NCBI GenBank assembly: GCA_964563165.1
Contig: CAZLWA010000097.1
Location: 118,141 to 182,140, forward strand
Length of the DNA stretch: 64,000 nt
Source of the DNA: CAZLWA01 sp964563165
GTDB taxonomy: Bacteria > CLD3 > SB21
Direction of reading: 5' to 3'
The notes beneath the pieces were generated by a model. It saw only the letters and a list, made by a program, of their open reading frames with translations. It had not been told where the DNA came from and made no database searches. Positions within the stretch are counted from its first letter, which is position 1. Each line of letters begins with the position of its first letter. The position numbers and the translations under genes were made by a program. Below, in pieces: positions 25,868 to 33,295 of the stretch.

Positions 25868-26929
25868 TTACTCAGCGTATACGCCGGCATTGCCATCTTC
25901 TGCCGAAGGAAAGGGCGCATGGAGTGCGAATTCCTCCGCTTCTTCCATTTCCTTGGCGACGCGGTTCCTGATCTCTTCATTCACGGATTTAGAAATGATC
26001 TTTTCATCGAGTAAATATTTTTCGGCACGGTCGATCGGGTCTTTCTTCTGCCATTCGGCGAATTGTTCCTTCGGAACATAATACGCATCGTCGTGCTCGG
26101 CGTGGCCTTTCATGCGCATCGTCTTCGACTCGATGAGAATGGGTCCCTGACCGGCACGCGCTTTCTCGATCGCGTATTTGGAAACCCGGTATACTTCAAA
26201 TACATCATTGCCGTCCATCTGAACGGCTTCCATGCCGTATGCTCTGCCCTTCACGGCAAAATCCTTGACGCGTGTTTGTTTCCTCGTTGGTGTGGAATAG
26301 GCCCAGTTATTATTTTCGATGATGATCACGAAGGGTAATTTCCAAACGGCCGCCATATTCATGCCTTCGTGAAATTCCGCCGTGGATGTGCCGCCGTCGC
26401 CGATATAGGTCAGCGCCACGCGCGGCTCTTTCTTTATTTTGAACGCGAGCGCGCATCCTGCGAGATTGATGACCAAACTTCCCAAATGCGAGATCGGAGC
26501 AAAGACGCCCAGGTCCAGGCTGCCGAGATGGGAGTTGCCGTCCCTTCCTCGCGTCGGCGTAGTCGAGCGGCCGATGAAATTGGAAAGAAAATTTTTCACG
26601 GGGAGCCCGCGTACGATAATGGAACCGCCGTTCCGGATGATCGGACCGACGACATCATTCTTGTCCAGAGCATACGTTGAACCGACCGTCGTGGCTTCCT
26701 GCCCGCGCCCGCCGTATGCCGCGCCAATGATCTTTCCCTGACGATACAGCATGGCTATGCGATCGTCGAACGCGCGATTAAGCAAAATAAAATAATACAG
26801 TTCTTTTTTTTGCGCATCCGTCGGCTCGTATTTCTTTAAATTCAAGTCGGAAGCGGTCAGAAACAACTTTTCATCCTTAGCCACAGAGAGCACAGAGCGC
26901 TCAGAGGGCTTTTGGCTTTTCTTATTCAT
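25868..26929 (-). CDS. 2-oxoacid dehydrogenase E1 component, alpha subunit (paralogue 1)
   Basis: ThDP-binding alpha subunit of a 2-oxoacid dehydrogenase. The ThDP motif GDGGTSTAEFHEGMNMAAVWKLPFVIIIENN is complete, preceded by SHLGSLVINLAGCALAFKIKKEP and followed by the HxxxDD-like GHAEHDDAYYVP segment. It is clearly paralogous to the gene at 27119-28174. The first 20 or so residues (KKSQKPSERSVLSVAKDEK) are read from repeat sequence of the intergenic phrase family and are unlikely to be part of the fold. The matching E1 beta is at 17668-18645. Substrate not fixed; branched-chain 2-oxoacids or pyruvate are both possible. Confidence 0.92.
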   Translation of the reverse strand: MNKKSQKPSERSVLSVAKDEKLFLTASDLNLKKYEPTDAQKKELYYFILLNRAFDDRIAMLYRQGKIIGAAYGGRGQEATTVGSTYALDKNDVVGPIIRNGGSIIVRGLPVKNFLSNFIGRSTTPTRGRDGNSHLGSLDLGVFAPISHLGSLVINLAGCALAFKIKKEPRVALTYIGDGGTSTAEFHEGMNMAAVWKLPFVIIIENNNWAYSTPTRKQTRVKDFAVKGRAYGMEAVQMDGNDVFEVYRVSKYAIEKARAGQGPILIESKTMRMKGHAEHDDAYYVPKEQFAEWQKKDPIDRAEKYLLDEKIISKSVNEEIRNRVAKEMEEAEEFALHAPFPSAEDGNAGVYAE

Positions 26930-26988
26930 ATTCTAAGCTTGGTGCCTTCGTTGCAAAAAATAAAGTTATTCAATCTAGCCACAGAGAG

Positions 26989-27065
26989 CTTCTGGCTTCT
27001 GGCTTCTGGCTTCTGGCTTCTGGCTTCTGACTTCTGACTTCTGACTTCTGACTTCTGACTCCTGG
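26989..27065. repeat. Heptamer tandem repeat (11 units)
   Basis: Five copies of CTTCTGG (26989-27023), five of CTTCTGA (27024-27058), then CTCCTGG (27059-27065), in an uninterrupted head-to-tail array. Located between the two E1 alpha genes. It resembles the short tandemly repeated heptamers described in cyanobacteria. Copy number would be expected to vary between strains. Confidence 0.95.
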
Positions 27066-27086
27066 CTTTTCCTATTCATCTTCCAA

Positions 27087-27111
27087 CTTCGTGTCTTAGT
27101 GCCTCAGTGGT
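27087..27111. repeat. Phrase repeat, family B (copy 3)
   Basis: CTTCGTGTCTTAGTGCCTCA then GTGGT, made of eight-base steps (CTTCGTGT, CTTAGTGC, CTCAGTGG). On the minus strand it starts 7 bases after the stop codon of the E1 alpha gene (27119). A distant opposite arm (AGCCACAGAGAG) lies at 26976-26988 and again at 26880. Confidence 0.65.
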
Positions 27112-27118
27112 AAAAGTT

Positions 27119-28174
27119 TTATTCCGCGTACACGCCTAGTTCCGCGTCCGAGCCATTCGGGAATGGTGCTTTGTCCGCATAGTCGATGGCTTCTTCAATT
27201 TCCTTTTTCACTGACTCATCGATCTCTTTGATCTTTTTCTCCGTCAGAATTTTGTGATCCAGGAGGAATTTTTCAAATTGTTCGATGGGATCCTTTTTCT
27301 CCCATTCCTTCAAGAGCCCCGGCGGATAATATTCATGCCCGTCATGTTCGGCGTGTCCGCGCATCCGCATCGTGACCGATTCGATCAGCGTCGGCCCTTC
27401 ACCACGGCGCGCACGGTCCACCGCCTCTCTGCAGACCTTATAAACTTCGAGAATATGAGTGCCGTCCACTTTCACGCCCGGAATACCATACCCGATCGCA
27501 CGGTCCACCGGACTCTCGCAGGCGTATTGCAGGTGCGTCGGCGTGGAATACGCATACTGATTATTCTCGATGATCAAGATAAAAGGCAGGTTCCACACCG
27601 CCGCCATATTCAGCCCTTCGTGAAATTCCCCGACGTTCATGCCCCCGTCGCCGATATAATTCAATACGACCGCATTTTCTTTTTTCTTCACCGCGGCGAG
27701 CGCCGTTCCGACGGCTTGCGGAATCATCGCTGCGAGATGACTGATATTGCCGACAATCTTTTTCGCCTTGTCGTAATAATGCCCGGTGCCGTCTACACCG
27801 TGAGTCGGGCCCTCGGCCTTAGCCAGGTGATTGAGCATGAGAACCTTCGCCGACTGCCCGCGCGTAAAATGCGCACCGATATCACGGTGCATTGGATACA
27901 AATAGTCCTGCGGATCGAGCGCGTACGCGCTTCCTACCGCGGTCGCCTCATTGCCCCACCCCGAGTAGGCGCCCCCGATCATCTTATTCTGGCGGTACAG
28001 CCGGATAATACCCTGATCGAATTCCCGCGTCAATTTCATCAGGCGATACAGGTTCAGATAATCGCCTTCGTTTAGTTCCTCCTTATGAGGGGCCATCTTC
28101 CCTGCAGGCGTGATCTCCGGCTTCTTTTTTATATGCACTTTTGACTTTACTGCAGCCATAACTTCCATCGCCAT
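27119..28174 (-). CDS. 2-oxoacid dehydrogenase E1 component, alpha subunit (paralogue 2)
   Basis: Second ThDP-dependent alpha subunit, 351 residues, tandem to paralogue 1. It has GDGGMNVGEFHEGLNMAAVWNLPFILIIENNQYAYSTP, the RMRGHAEHDGHEYYP segment and the C-terminal EIDESVKKEIEEAIDYADKAPFPNGSDAELGVYAE, which is shared almost word for word with paralogue 1. The N terminus carries a Lys-rich, Pro-containing extension (residues 6-28). The ATG at 28159 (MAAVKSK) is an alternative start. With a single E1 beta nearby, the two alphas may be alternative partners or a fused substrate range (inference). Confidence 0.92.
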   Translation of the reverse strand: MAMEVMAAVKSKVHIKKKPEITPAGKMAPHKEELNEGDYLNLYRLMKLTREFDQGIIRLYRQNKMIGGAYSGWGNEATAVGSAYALDPQDYLYPMHRDIGAHFTRGQSAKVLMLNHLAKAEGPTHGVDGTGHYYDKAKKIVGNISHLAAMIPQAVGTALAAVKKKENAVVLNYIGDGGMNVGEFHEGLNMAAVWNLPFILIIENNQYAYSTPTHLQYACESPVDRAIGYGIPGVKVDGTHILEVYKVCREAVDRARRGEGPTLIESVTMRMRGHAEHDGHEYYPPGLLKEWEKKDPIEQFEKFLLDHKILTEKKIKEIDESVKKEIEEAIDYADKAPFPNGSDAELGVYAE

Positions 28175-28203
28175 TCAAAACTCATGATTCACAATTTAGA
28201 ATT

Positions 28204-28728
28204 TCAATATTCCCACACATAGGTGACCGCTTGTCCTTTCGTTTCTTCCACTCGGACGGAAACCGCCATGACAATCTCTTCCATTTCCTTTTTAGAATTA
28301 TTCTCTTTCCAATAGGAACTCAGTTTTTTCCGAAACTCGTCGCACAGGAATTTTGCCAGCATTTCCGATGTCACATTAGGCATCGGCAATAACTCCACGT
28401 CTTCGCACGGAAATTGATACGATTTGGAAAAACCGGCGCCGTGAAACGTTACGTCGAACTGATCGTGATTTTTGGAAATTTTCAGATATTCGGAGTGCGT
28501 GGGCAATAAAATCTTCTCGTCCAGGTCGTCGCACAGCGATTCCATGATTTTCTTTAACTGCTTGAATTCGATGGCGATCCCGTTGTCACTGTCCCGGCAT
28601 TCGATATCGAGCGCCGCATAATAGTTATGGCCGTGCAATCGTTCGACCGAACTGTCGTCAAATATCGTAAAGTGCGCCGCACTGAACTTCAGATATTCTT
28701 TGGCTATGTGGATAATAAATTTCGCCAT
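28204..28728 (-). CDS. 6-pyruvoyl-tetrahydropterin synthase/QueD-family protein
   Basis: Member of the tunnelling-fold PTPS/QueD family. The zinc-binding His residues are seen in FSAAHF (first) and LHGHNYYAALDIE (second pair). It also has the catalytic-area Glu near the C-terminal VRVEETKGQAVTYVW. Start set at MAKFIIHI (28728); upstream in-frame Met codons add atypical residues. QueD makes carboxytetrahydropterin for queuosine, consistent with queG in this window, but the insertion LPTHSEYLKISKNHDQFDV and the length (about 174 residues) resemble a divergent PTPS. Either a queuosine or another pterin role is possible. Confidence 0.8.
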   Translation of the reverse strand: MAKFIIHIAKEYLKFSAAHFTIFDDSSVERLHGHNYYAALDIECRDSDNGIAIEFKQLKKIMESLCDDLDEKILLPTHSEYLKISKNHDQFDVTFHGAGFSKSYQFPCEDVELLPMPNVTSEMLAKFLCDEFRKKLSSYWKENNSKKEMEEIVMAVSVRVEETKGQAVTYVWEY

Positions 28729-28928
28729 CGTCCGCAATTCCATCATGATTTTGGGGAGCAAGCTATGAAAATGCGGCGTAAAATTCCAATCAAATTTTGG
28801 CGGTACGGCCCGGGATCATGGAATCCTCCGAGGGAGACGTTCAACCGTTTGAAGTATTTTAACATTGATTTCTTTTAGAAAATATATTAGCTTCCAACCC
28901 GGTTTTATTTTACAGATCATTTCTAACC

Positions 28929-29579
28929 ATGCAGACAGGTATGCCGACGAATCCTCTGGATAGCGCCATTTCAAAAAATGTTAGAACGGATTATGCCGAA
29001 GGCAGCGTGCAGATCAACGATTCCTTTACGCAAACCGGCTGCCGGGTGGGTATCGTAGACCCTTCGTTCCTCGCCGCGCTGGAGAGTGCGCTGGCGCCTT
29101 TCATAACCGATCGCGCCGAACGGGAATTTTACCGTATCGGAAAACACTGGGGTGAAGAATTTTACACCGCGTTGCAGCGGCGCATCGCGGAAACGAAGCC
29201 GGAGATGATCGCGAGACCGCAGGATTATTTGAAAGAAGAATTTGTCGAACATTTGAACAGCTATTTCAGTTACACGGGCATGGGACAATTCCGGATTACG
29301 GAGGGGAATCATTTTTATGTCGTTGATTTAAAAAATGCCATGGACCGCGGGTTTGAACGCACTCAATTCATTTGCAGGATGTTTGCGGGTTTTTTTGCGG
29401 GCCTTTTCAGCCGCATCGCGGAAAAAGATCTGGCGTGCGTCCAGCTCTCCGAATCGAAAGAGCTTCATCGCTTCGCGTTGAGTTCGGACGAGACGATTCG
29501 GGAAATCCGCGATCGCCTCGCCCAAGGCACGTTGGAAAAAGATATTCTGTCGCAGTACAGCAATCAGCATCTGATCTAA
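28929..29579 (+). CDS. V4R-domain-like protein A (first gene of the V4R-ParA cluster)
   Basis: A 216-residue soluble protein resembling the V4R (4-vinyl reductase, Bet3/TRAPP-related) fold. It has YRIGKHWGEEF near residue 75 and the V4R core CRMFAGFFAGLFSRIAEKDLACVQL near 145-170. It is a clear paralogue of the protein at 30436-31107 (shared YRxGxxWGE and AGFFAGLF-RI). Compared with that copy, the final V4R strand here reads LSESKELHRFAL and has lost the Cys pair. No ribosome site is clear before the first ATG; the in-frame ATG four codons later is an alternative. First gene on the plus strand, divergent from the PTPS gene. Family call is by motif reading and needs a profile search. Confidence 0.65.
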   Translation: MQTGMPTNPLDSAISKNVRTDYAEGSVQINDSFTQTGCRVGIVDPSFLAALESALAPFITDRAEREFYRIGKHWGEEFYTALQRRIAETKPEMIARPQDYLKEEFVEHLNSYFSYTGMGQFRITEGNHFYVVDLKNAMDRGFERTQFICRMFAGFFAGLFSRIAEKDLACVQLSESKELHRFALSSDETIREIRDRLAQGTLEKDILSQYSNQHLI

Positions 29580-29594
29580 ACGTTTTAGGTTTTT

Positions 29595-30422
29595 ATGGCT
29601 CATATATTTTGCATAGTCAGCCAAAAAGGCGGAGTGGGTAAAACTACGACGGCTCTGAGTTTGGGCCTCGTCTTCGCGCGGCATCATAAGAAAGTTCTGA
29701 TCATTGACGCCGATCCGCAAGGCGGTATCGTGTATAGCCTGGATAAGCAGCGCATCTTGGATCATGCGTCGAATTCGCGCGTCGGTTTATACCAGGTCTT
29801 TTGCGGCCAATCGGATATTCATGAAGCCGCCCGCAGCACCGACATTGAGAACCTTTTCGTCGTGGATTGCGGGATCGCCAATACGGGCGCGGAAGTGCTG
29901 GCATTTGAGGACGCGACGCGCGCCGCCGGTCTTTTCCGCGAAGCAGTACAAAATGCGGCGTCCTTTTATGACGTGATCCTGATGGACTGCCCGCCGGGGA
30001 TCGGCTCGGTCACGACCGCTGCGATCATCGCCTGCGATTATGTCATTATTCCCCTGCAGTGCGAGCCGTTGAGCCTCCGCACGCTGCCTCAATTGCTCAA
30101 ACAGTTGCTGGAAATAAAGAAGACCGTCAACCGCAACGTGGAAATTGCCGGCGTGCTAATGACCATGTACGATGAAACGAATCCCGTGTCCCAATCGGTC
30201 GCCGAACAAATCCGGCTGTGTTTTAACGACGAACTAGTTTTCGCTACCCCCATTCCGCGCGACCCGAGTCTCAACCTTCTTTTTTCCGGTATTGAACGCA
30301 TGGCGGACATGATCCCGAGTTTGGAAAGCGATTCGCCGGGTATGCACGCGTACCGGGACTTGACGCAGGAAATCGAATATAAATTCTCAGTGTACGCGCC
30401 TCACACGGAAAATATTTATTAG
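29595..30422 (+). CDS. ParA/Soj-family ATPase
   Basis: Deviant Walker-type P-loop ATPase (275 residues) of the ParA/MinD superfamily, which positions cargo such as chromosomes, pili or signalling clusters. Walker A is SQKGGVGKTTTAL (with the signature Lys11 and Lys16), Walker A' is IIDADPQGG (Asp38, Asp40) and Walker B is VILMDCPPG. The C-terminal region (LRTLPQLLKQLLEIKK, VLMTMYDETNPVSQSV, TPIPRDPSLN) is typical of Soj-like partners. No ParB, parS-like site or plasmid gene lies nearby. It sits between two V4R-like genes and 13 bases after the second, so it works with them rather than as a plasmid partition protein (inference). Confidence 0.9.
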   Translation: MAHIFCIVSQKGGVGKTTTALSLGLVFARHHKKVLIIDADPQGGIVYSLDKQRILDHASNSRVGLYQVFCGQSDIHEAARSTDIENLFVVDCGIANTGAEVLAFEDATRAAGLFREAVQNAASFYDVILMDCPPGIGSVTTAAIIACDYVIIPLQCEPLSLRTLPQLLKQLLEIKKTVNRNVEIAGVLMTMYDETNPVSQSVAEQIRLCFNDELVFATPIPRDPSLNLLFSGIERMADMIPSLESDSPGMHAYRDLTQEIEYKFSVYAPHTENIY

Positions 30423-30435
30423 ACGGAAGTTATTT

Positions 30436-31107
30436 ATGACCAAAGCACCGGAAAGATTTTCTGAATACGTTCTGCCGGGAAATTATATTCAGTTTTCTCC
30501 GGTAACCGCGGAAATTTTCGTTAACGGAACGCAGCGTGGATGGGCGCTGGACGCCAATTTTCTCCGCAGCCTGCATGGGTATCTCAGGAAATATTTCGCA
30601 AAAGACCGCGAAGTGATCTTATATCGTGCCGGCTTTGAATGGGGCGAACGGGCGTATCAGCGAATCGAAACCCTGGCGTTGTCTCTGTATCCCGGCGCAA
30701 AAAACATCAAAGAATTGAGTATGGATCAGTTTCATCGGTTGTTCACCAACCATATCGCGGCGACGGGTTGGGGAAATTTTGAATTGAAACGCCGCGATGA
30801 TTTCTTGTTCGTAGACCTCTTCAACTCTCTTTACGCCGACATGTTGAAAGCGTCGAAATCTGCCAACGGCGAAGCCGCTCACGACCACACGGCGTGTCAC
30901 TTGTACGCAGGATTCTTTGCCGGTTTATTCGGCCGCATTTCCAATATGCCTTTGGCATGCATTGAAATTACCTGCCAAACAGACGGCTATGAGAATTGCT
31001 CCTTCCTGCTCGACAGCCCCGACACGATTGCGTCGGTTGAAAAACATATTCACAAACCCATGGCGCCGCTCGAGGCATTTCAAACCGTCAAGAAGGAATT
31101 TGAGTGA
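30436..31107 (+). CDS. V4R-domain protein B (third gene of the V4R-ParA cluster)
   Basis: Soluble 223-residue protein with a V4R core: YRAGFEWGERAYQRIETL near residue 60, then CHLYAGFFAGLFGRISNMPLACIEITCQTDGYENCSFLL near 155-195. The last part keeps the typical V4R pattern of a Cys followed by ENCSF, which proteins of this family may use for ligand or metal binding. It is a paralogue of the protein at 28929-29579. A GGAAG ribosome site lies 7 bases before the ATG. V4R domains bind small molecules in bacterial regulators such as XylR-type proteins; that is family knowledge, the ligand here is unknown. Confidence 0.72.
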   Translation: MTKAPERFSEYVLPGNYIQFSPVTAEIFVNGTQRGWALDANFLRSLHGYLRKYFAKDREVILYRAGFEWGERAYQRIETLALSLYPGAKNIKELSMDQFHRLFTNHIAATGWGNFELKRRDDFLFVDLFNSLYADMLKASKSANGEAAHDHTACHLYAGFFAGLFGRISNMPLACIEITCQTDGYENCSFLLDSPDTIASVEKHIHKPMAPLEAFQTVKKEFE

Positions 31108-31108
31108 C

Positions 31109-31426
31109 ATGATGAACAAGAAACAGCCCGTTTTTGAAGAAACACATGCAGCAGCCAAACTGCTGGACGAATTCCATTCTCTCACACAAAAAACCAAACC
31201 GCCGAAAGAAGACGCCGCGAATGTGTTCTTTGATAAGTACTATTTGACCATGGCGGATTTTTTGGCGCCCATCGGATCGGTACTGACCCGGACTGCCCGT
31301 GAAAATATTCACGACTTCATTTTGACATCGGTCCACAGCCCTGCAAAAAGCTCTGCGCTGAACCACGTTCCGGTCAAAGGGAAAAAACTTCAAACGATCA
31401 GAGATTTTTTTTCATCTTTGAATTAA
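31109..31426 (+). CDS. Small helical protein of the V4R-ParA cluster, 105 residues
   Basis: Starts at ATGATG one base after the stop of V4R protein B, so it is very likely translated in the same operon. The sequence is mostly helical and polar; visible pieces are ETHAAAKLLDEFHSL, MADFLAPIGSVLTRTARENIHDFIL and VPVKGKKLQTIRDFFSSLN. I recognise no family. The longer reading frame starting at 30917 overlaps V4R B entirely and is not used. A role as adaptor between ParA and V4R proteins is only a guess. Confidence 0.65.
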   Translation: MMNKKQPVFEETHAAAKLLDEFHSLTQKTKPPKEDAANVFFDKYYLTMADFLAPIGSVLTRTARENIHDFILTSVHSPAKSSALNHVPVKGKKLQTIRDFFSSLN

Positions 31427-31552
31427 GAACGGAACGAAACGAAACGTAATTTCGGCCCTCAGAGAAAACTGAAATAGTAGAATAATTTTCTCAAATAAGA
31501 AAAGGCCCTGGTTTCGGTATCCCAGCAAGAGACTCTGGAATCTGTAAGAAAA

Positions 31553-32080
31553 TCACTTCAAGCTTTTCAATGCAGCCAGCGCCCGATCAAAATCCGGTAA
31601 TTCCTCAAGCTTCGGACAATACTCCACGTATTTCACAAAATCATCCTTGCCGATAATGACAATGCCGCGGCCATGCACTTGCCATTCTTTTAAGAGAAAT
31701 CCATAATTGATACCGAACGATTTGTCGGCATAATCCGAAACCATCCTCATTTTACTTTTGCCTTGAAGCTGCATTTTACAAAAGCGTCCCTGGGCCGGAG
31801 GAAGGTCCATGCTCACCTGGATGATCTCGACATCGTCTCCCAGTTTGGCAGCCTCCTCGTCAAATCGTCTCGCCTGCAGTTCGCACACGCTCGTATCCAA
31901 CGACGGTGCAATGCTTATCACACGAATCTTTCCTCTGGAACTATCCAAGGTTACTGTCTTATCGGGGGAAAAACCTGTTCGACCCGTGAACGCCGGCGCT
32001 TTCTGTCCTGCTTTGATTTCCGCGCCGACCAGCGTCAGCAGGTTTCCCCGGTGCGTAACCACGCCCGCTCTTTCAATCAT
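31553..32080 (-). CDS. tpx: Thiol peroxidase, Tpx type
   Basis: Peroxiredoxin of the atypical two-Cys Tpx subfamily, reducing lipid and hydrogen peroxides with thioredoxin. The N terminus KAGQKAPAFT, the peroxidatic Cys in IAPSLDTSVCELQ (residue near 66) and the resolving Cys in LPPAQGRFCKM are in the expected places. The usual PxxxTxxC signature appears as PSLDTSVC. Length of 175 residues is normal. The gene faces the V4R-ParA cluster tail to tail and shares no clear operon with neighbours. Confidence 0.93.
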   Translation of the reverse strand: MIERAGVVTHRGNLLTLVGAEIKAGQKAPAFTGRTGFSPDKTVTLDSSRGKIRVISIAPSLDTSVCELQARRFDEEAAKLGDDVEIIQVSMDLPPAQGRFCKMQLQGKSKMRMVSDYADKSFGINYGFLLKEWQVHGRGIVIIGKDDFVKYVEYCPKLEELPDFDRALAALKSLK

Positions 32081-32174
32081 GTTCTCTCTCCTTTTCCGAT
32101 ATTACGAGGCACTTTCTTTGCACAAAGGTGCCGCCGGTTAAGATTATTCTCAATTGCAGAATTCCGCCCAGATA

Positions 32175-32387
32175 TCATTTCAGCCGATCGCACAGGGGAC
32201 AAATCGCCTTCACAGGAACCGTATAGTAGTATACGGCGTCGATCACAGCCGATCGGCCCCGTTTGCATCCGGCAGCATCCGCAATCTCAAAGCAACTCGC
32301 ATCAAAGTGGGGGCAAAACAGCTCTTTAGGTTCCGCAGGCGTAATTTCCAAAGCCTGCGGGCCCGCGCGACCGTATTCACTGTTCAT
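32175..32387 (-). CDS. Small Cys-rich hypothetical protein, possibly coupled to the alarmone hydrolase
   Basis: Uncertain small gene of 70 residues. It begins 2 bases after the stop of the HD-domain gene, so it may be translated by coupling. It has five Cys: CPHF, SC, GC and CPLC, the spacing of a possible zinc-binding protein. No family is recognised, and a plus-strand frame covers the same region. Reported because of its position and Cys pattern. Confidence 0.4.
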   Translation of the reverse strand: MNSEYGRAGPQALEITPAEPKELFCPHFDASCFEIADAAGCKRGRSAVIDAVYYYTVPVKAICPLCDRLK

Positions 32388-32389
32388 GT

Positions 32390-33046
32390 TCAGCGGGAAT
32401 GGTTTTTCAGGAAAGAAATTTCATGTTTCATTTCCCGAAAAATATAATTATTGGAAGCTTCAGCCAGCGGCATGTACCTTTTTTCAGTTTCGCGGACGTA
32501 GCGGCGGATCTTTGCTTTATTGTTGACGAACCTTAAGGAGCGTAGATTATCCAGGCGGTCGGAAAGTTTTATCAGTTTGACATCGCCGTTTGCGGAAAGA
32601 ATACCTTCGAAATAAACCCGTTTGTGATTTTCGACCGAAGGATCTTTGGTCAGCAATTTGACCATCTGCGCGACGTTGTCGTTGAAATTATTTCTTAATT
32701 CTTTCAACGTAATGCCGCAATCCTCAATCACGTCGTGCAGCAGCGCCGAGCAAATCACGTCGCAGCGCATGGCCGCCACTTCGTCCAGCAGGATATTCGC
32801 GACGCGGACCGGATGCGTAATATACGGCGCACCCTCGTCGCGTTTCTGCCCGTTGTGTGCCAGCCGCGCAAAATCCAGCGCTTTGCGCATTAAGAACTTT
32901 TCGGATTTCGGAAATTTGTACCGAGCCATGAACTCGTATAGCTTCGTTTCCAAATATTCCAGTTCCGTAAACCGTTCAAAAAACTCTGCATCTCGCCGCG
33001 TAGGGGGTGCGCTAAGCTTGCCGGACTTTTTTTTCTTCGTTTCCAC
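32390..33046 (-). CDS. Small alarmone hydrolase-like HD-domain protein (RelA/SpoT HD type)
   Basis: Stand-alone HD phosphohydrolase similar to the (p)ppGpp hydrolase domain of RelA/SpoT. The helices show YITHPVRVANILL, the metal pair SALLHDVIED and KLSDRLDNLRSL, in the correct order, with RLAHNGQKRDEGAPY before them. Length of 218 residues fits the small alarmone hydrolase (SAH) class, which lacks synthetase, TGS and ACT domains. A basic N-terminal tail of about 15 residues (METKKKKSGKL) is unusual. GTG start. Predicted to degrade (p)ppGpp or a related nucleotide; no partner synthetase is in this window. Confidence 0.85.
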   Translation of the reverse strand: METKKKKSGKLSAPPTRRDAEFFERFTELEYLETKLYEFMARYKFPKSEKFLMRKALDFARLAHNGQKRDEGAPYITHPVRVANILLDEVAAMRCDVICSALLHDVIEDCGITLKELRNNFNDNVAQMVKLLTKDPSVENHKRVYFEGILSANGDVKLIKLSDRLDNLRSLRFVNNKAKIRRYVRETEKRYMPLAEASNNYIFREMKHEISFLKNHSR

Positions 33047-33295
33047 CGTTCTTCTTCCGTCAAAATAAAAATGAACCGCTCAAATCTAATAAAACACTTT
33101 CAGCTTCTTTTGTTCAAGAAACGCGAAACCACTCCCGTGCTTCCTCGGAATACCAGATGAAATTTAGAAAAGATCGTCGCACTTCCTTGAAATAGATCAA
33201 GGAGGCTCGTAACCGCGCCAAATTATTTAAGGTGGGTTGCTATGTGTTCACGTGAAGTCAAAGGATGGAAAAAATTTATATACAAAAAAAAGAAC

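Noticed and set aside
26989..27065. CRISPR array
   Set aside because: Units are seven bases with no spacers and no cas genes nearby; simple tandem repeat.
29595..30422. Plasmid partition locus (ParA/ParB)
   Set aside because: No ParB, no parS-like repeats, no replication gene; neighbours are V4R-like proteins and housekeeping genes.
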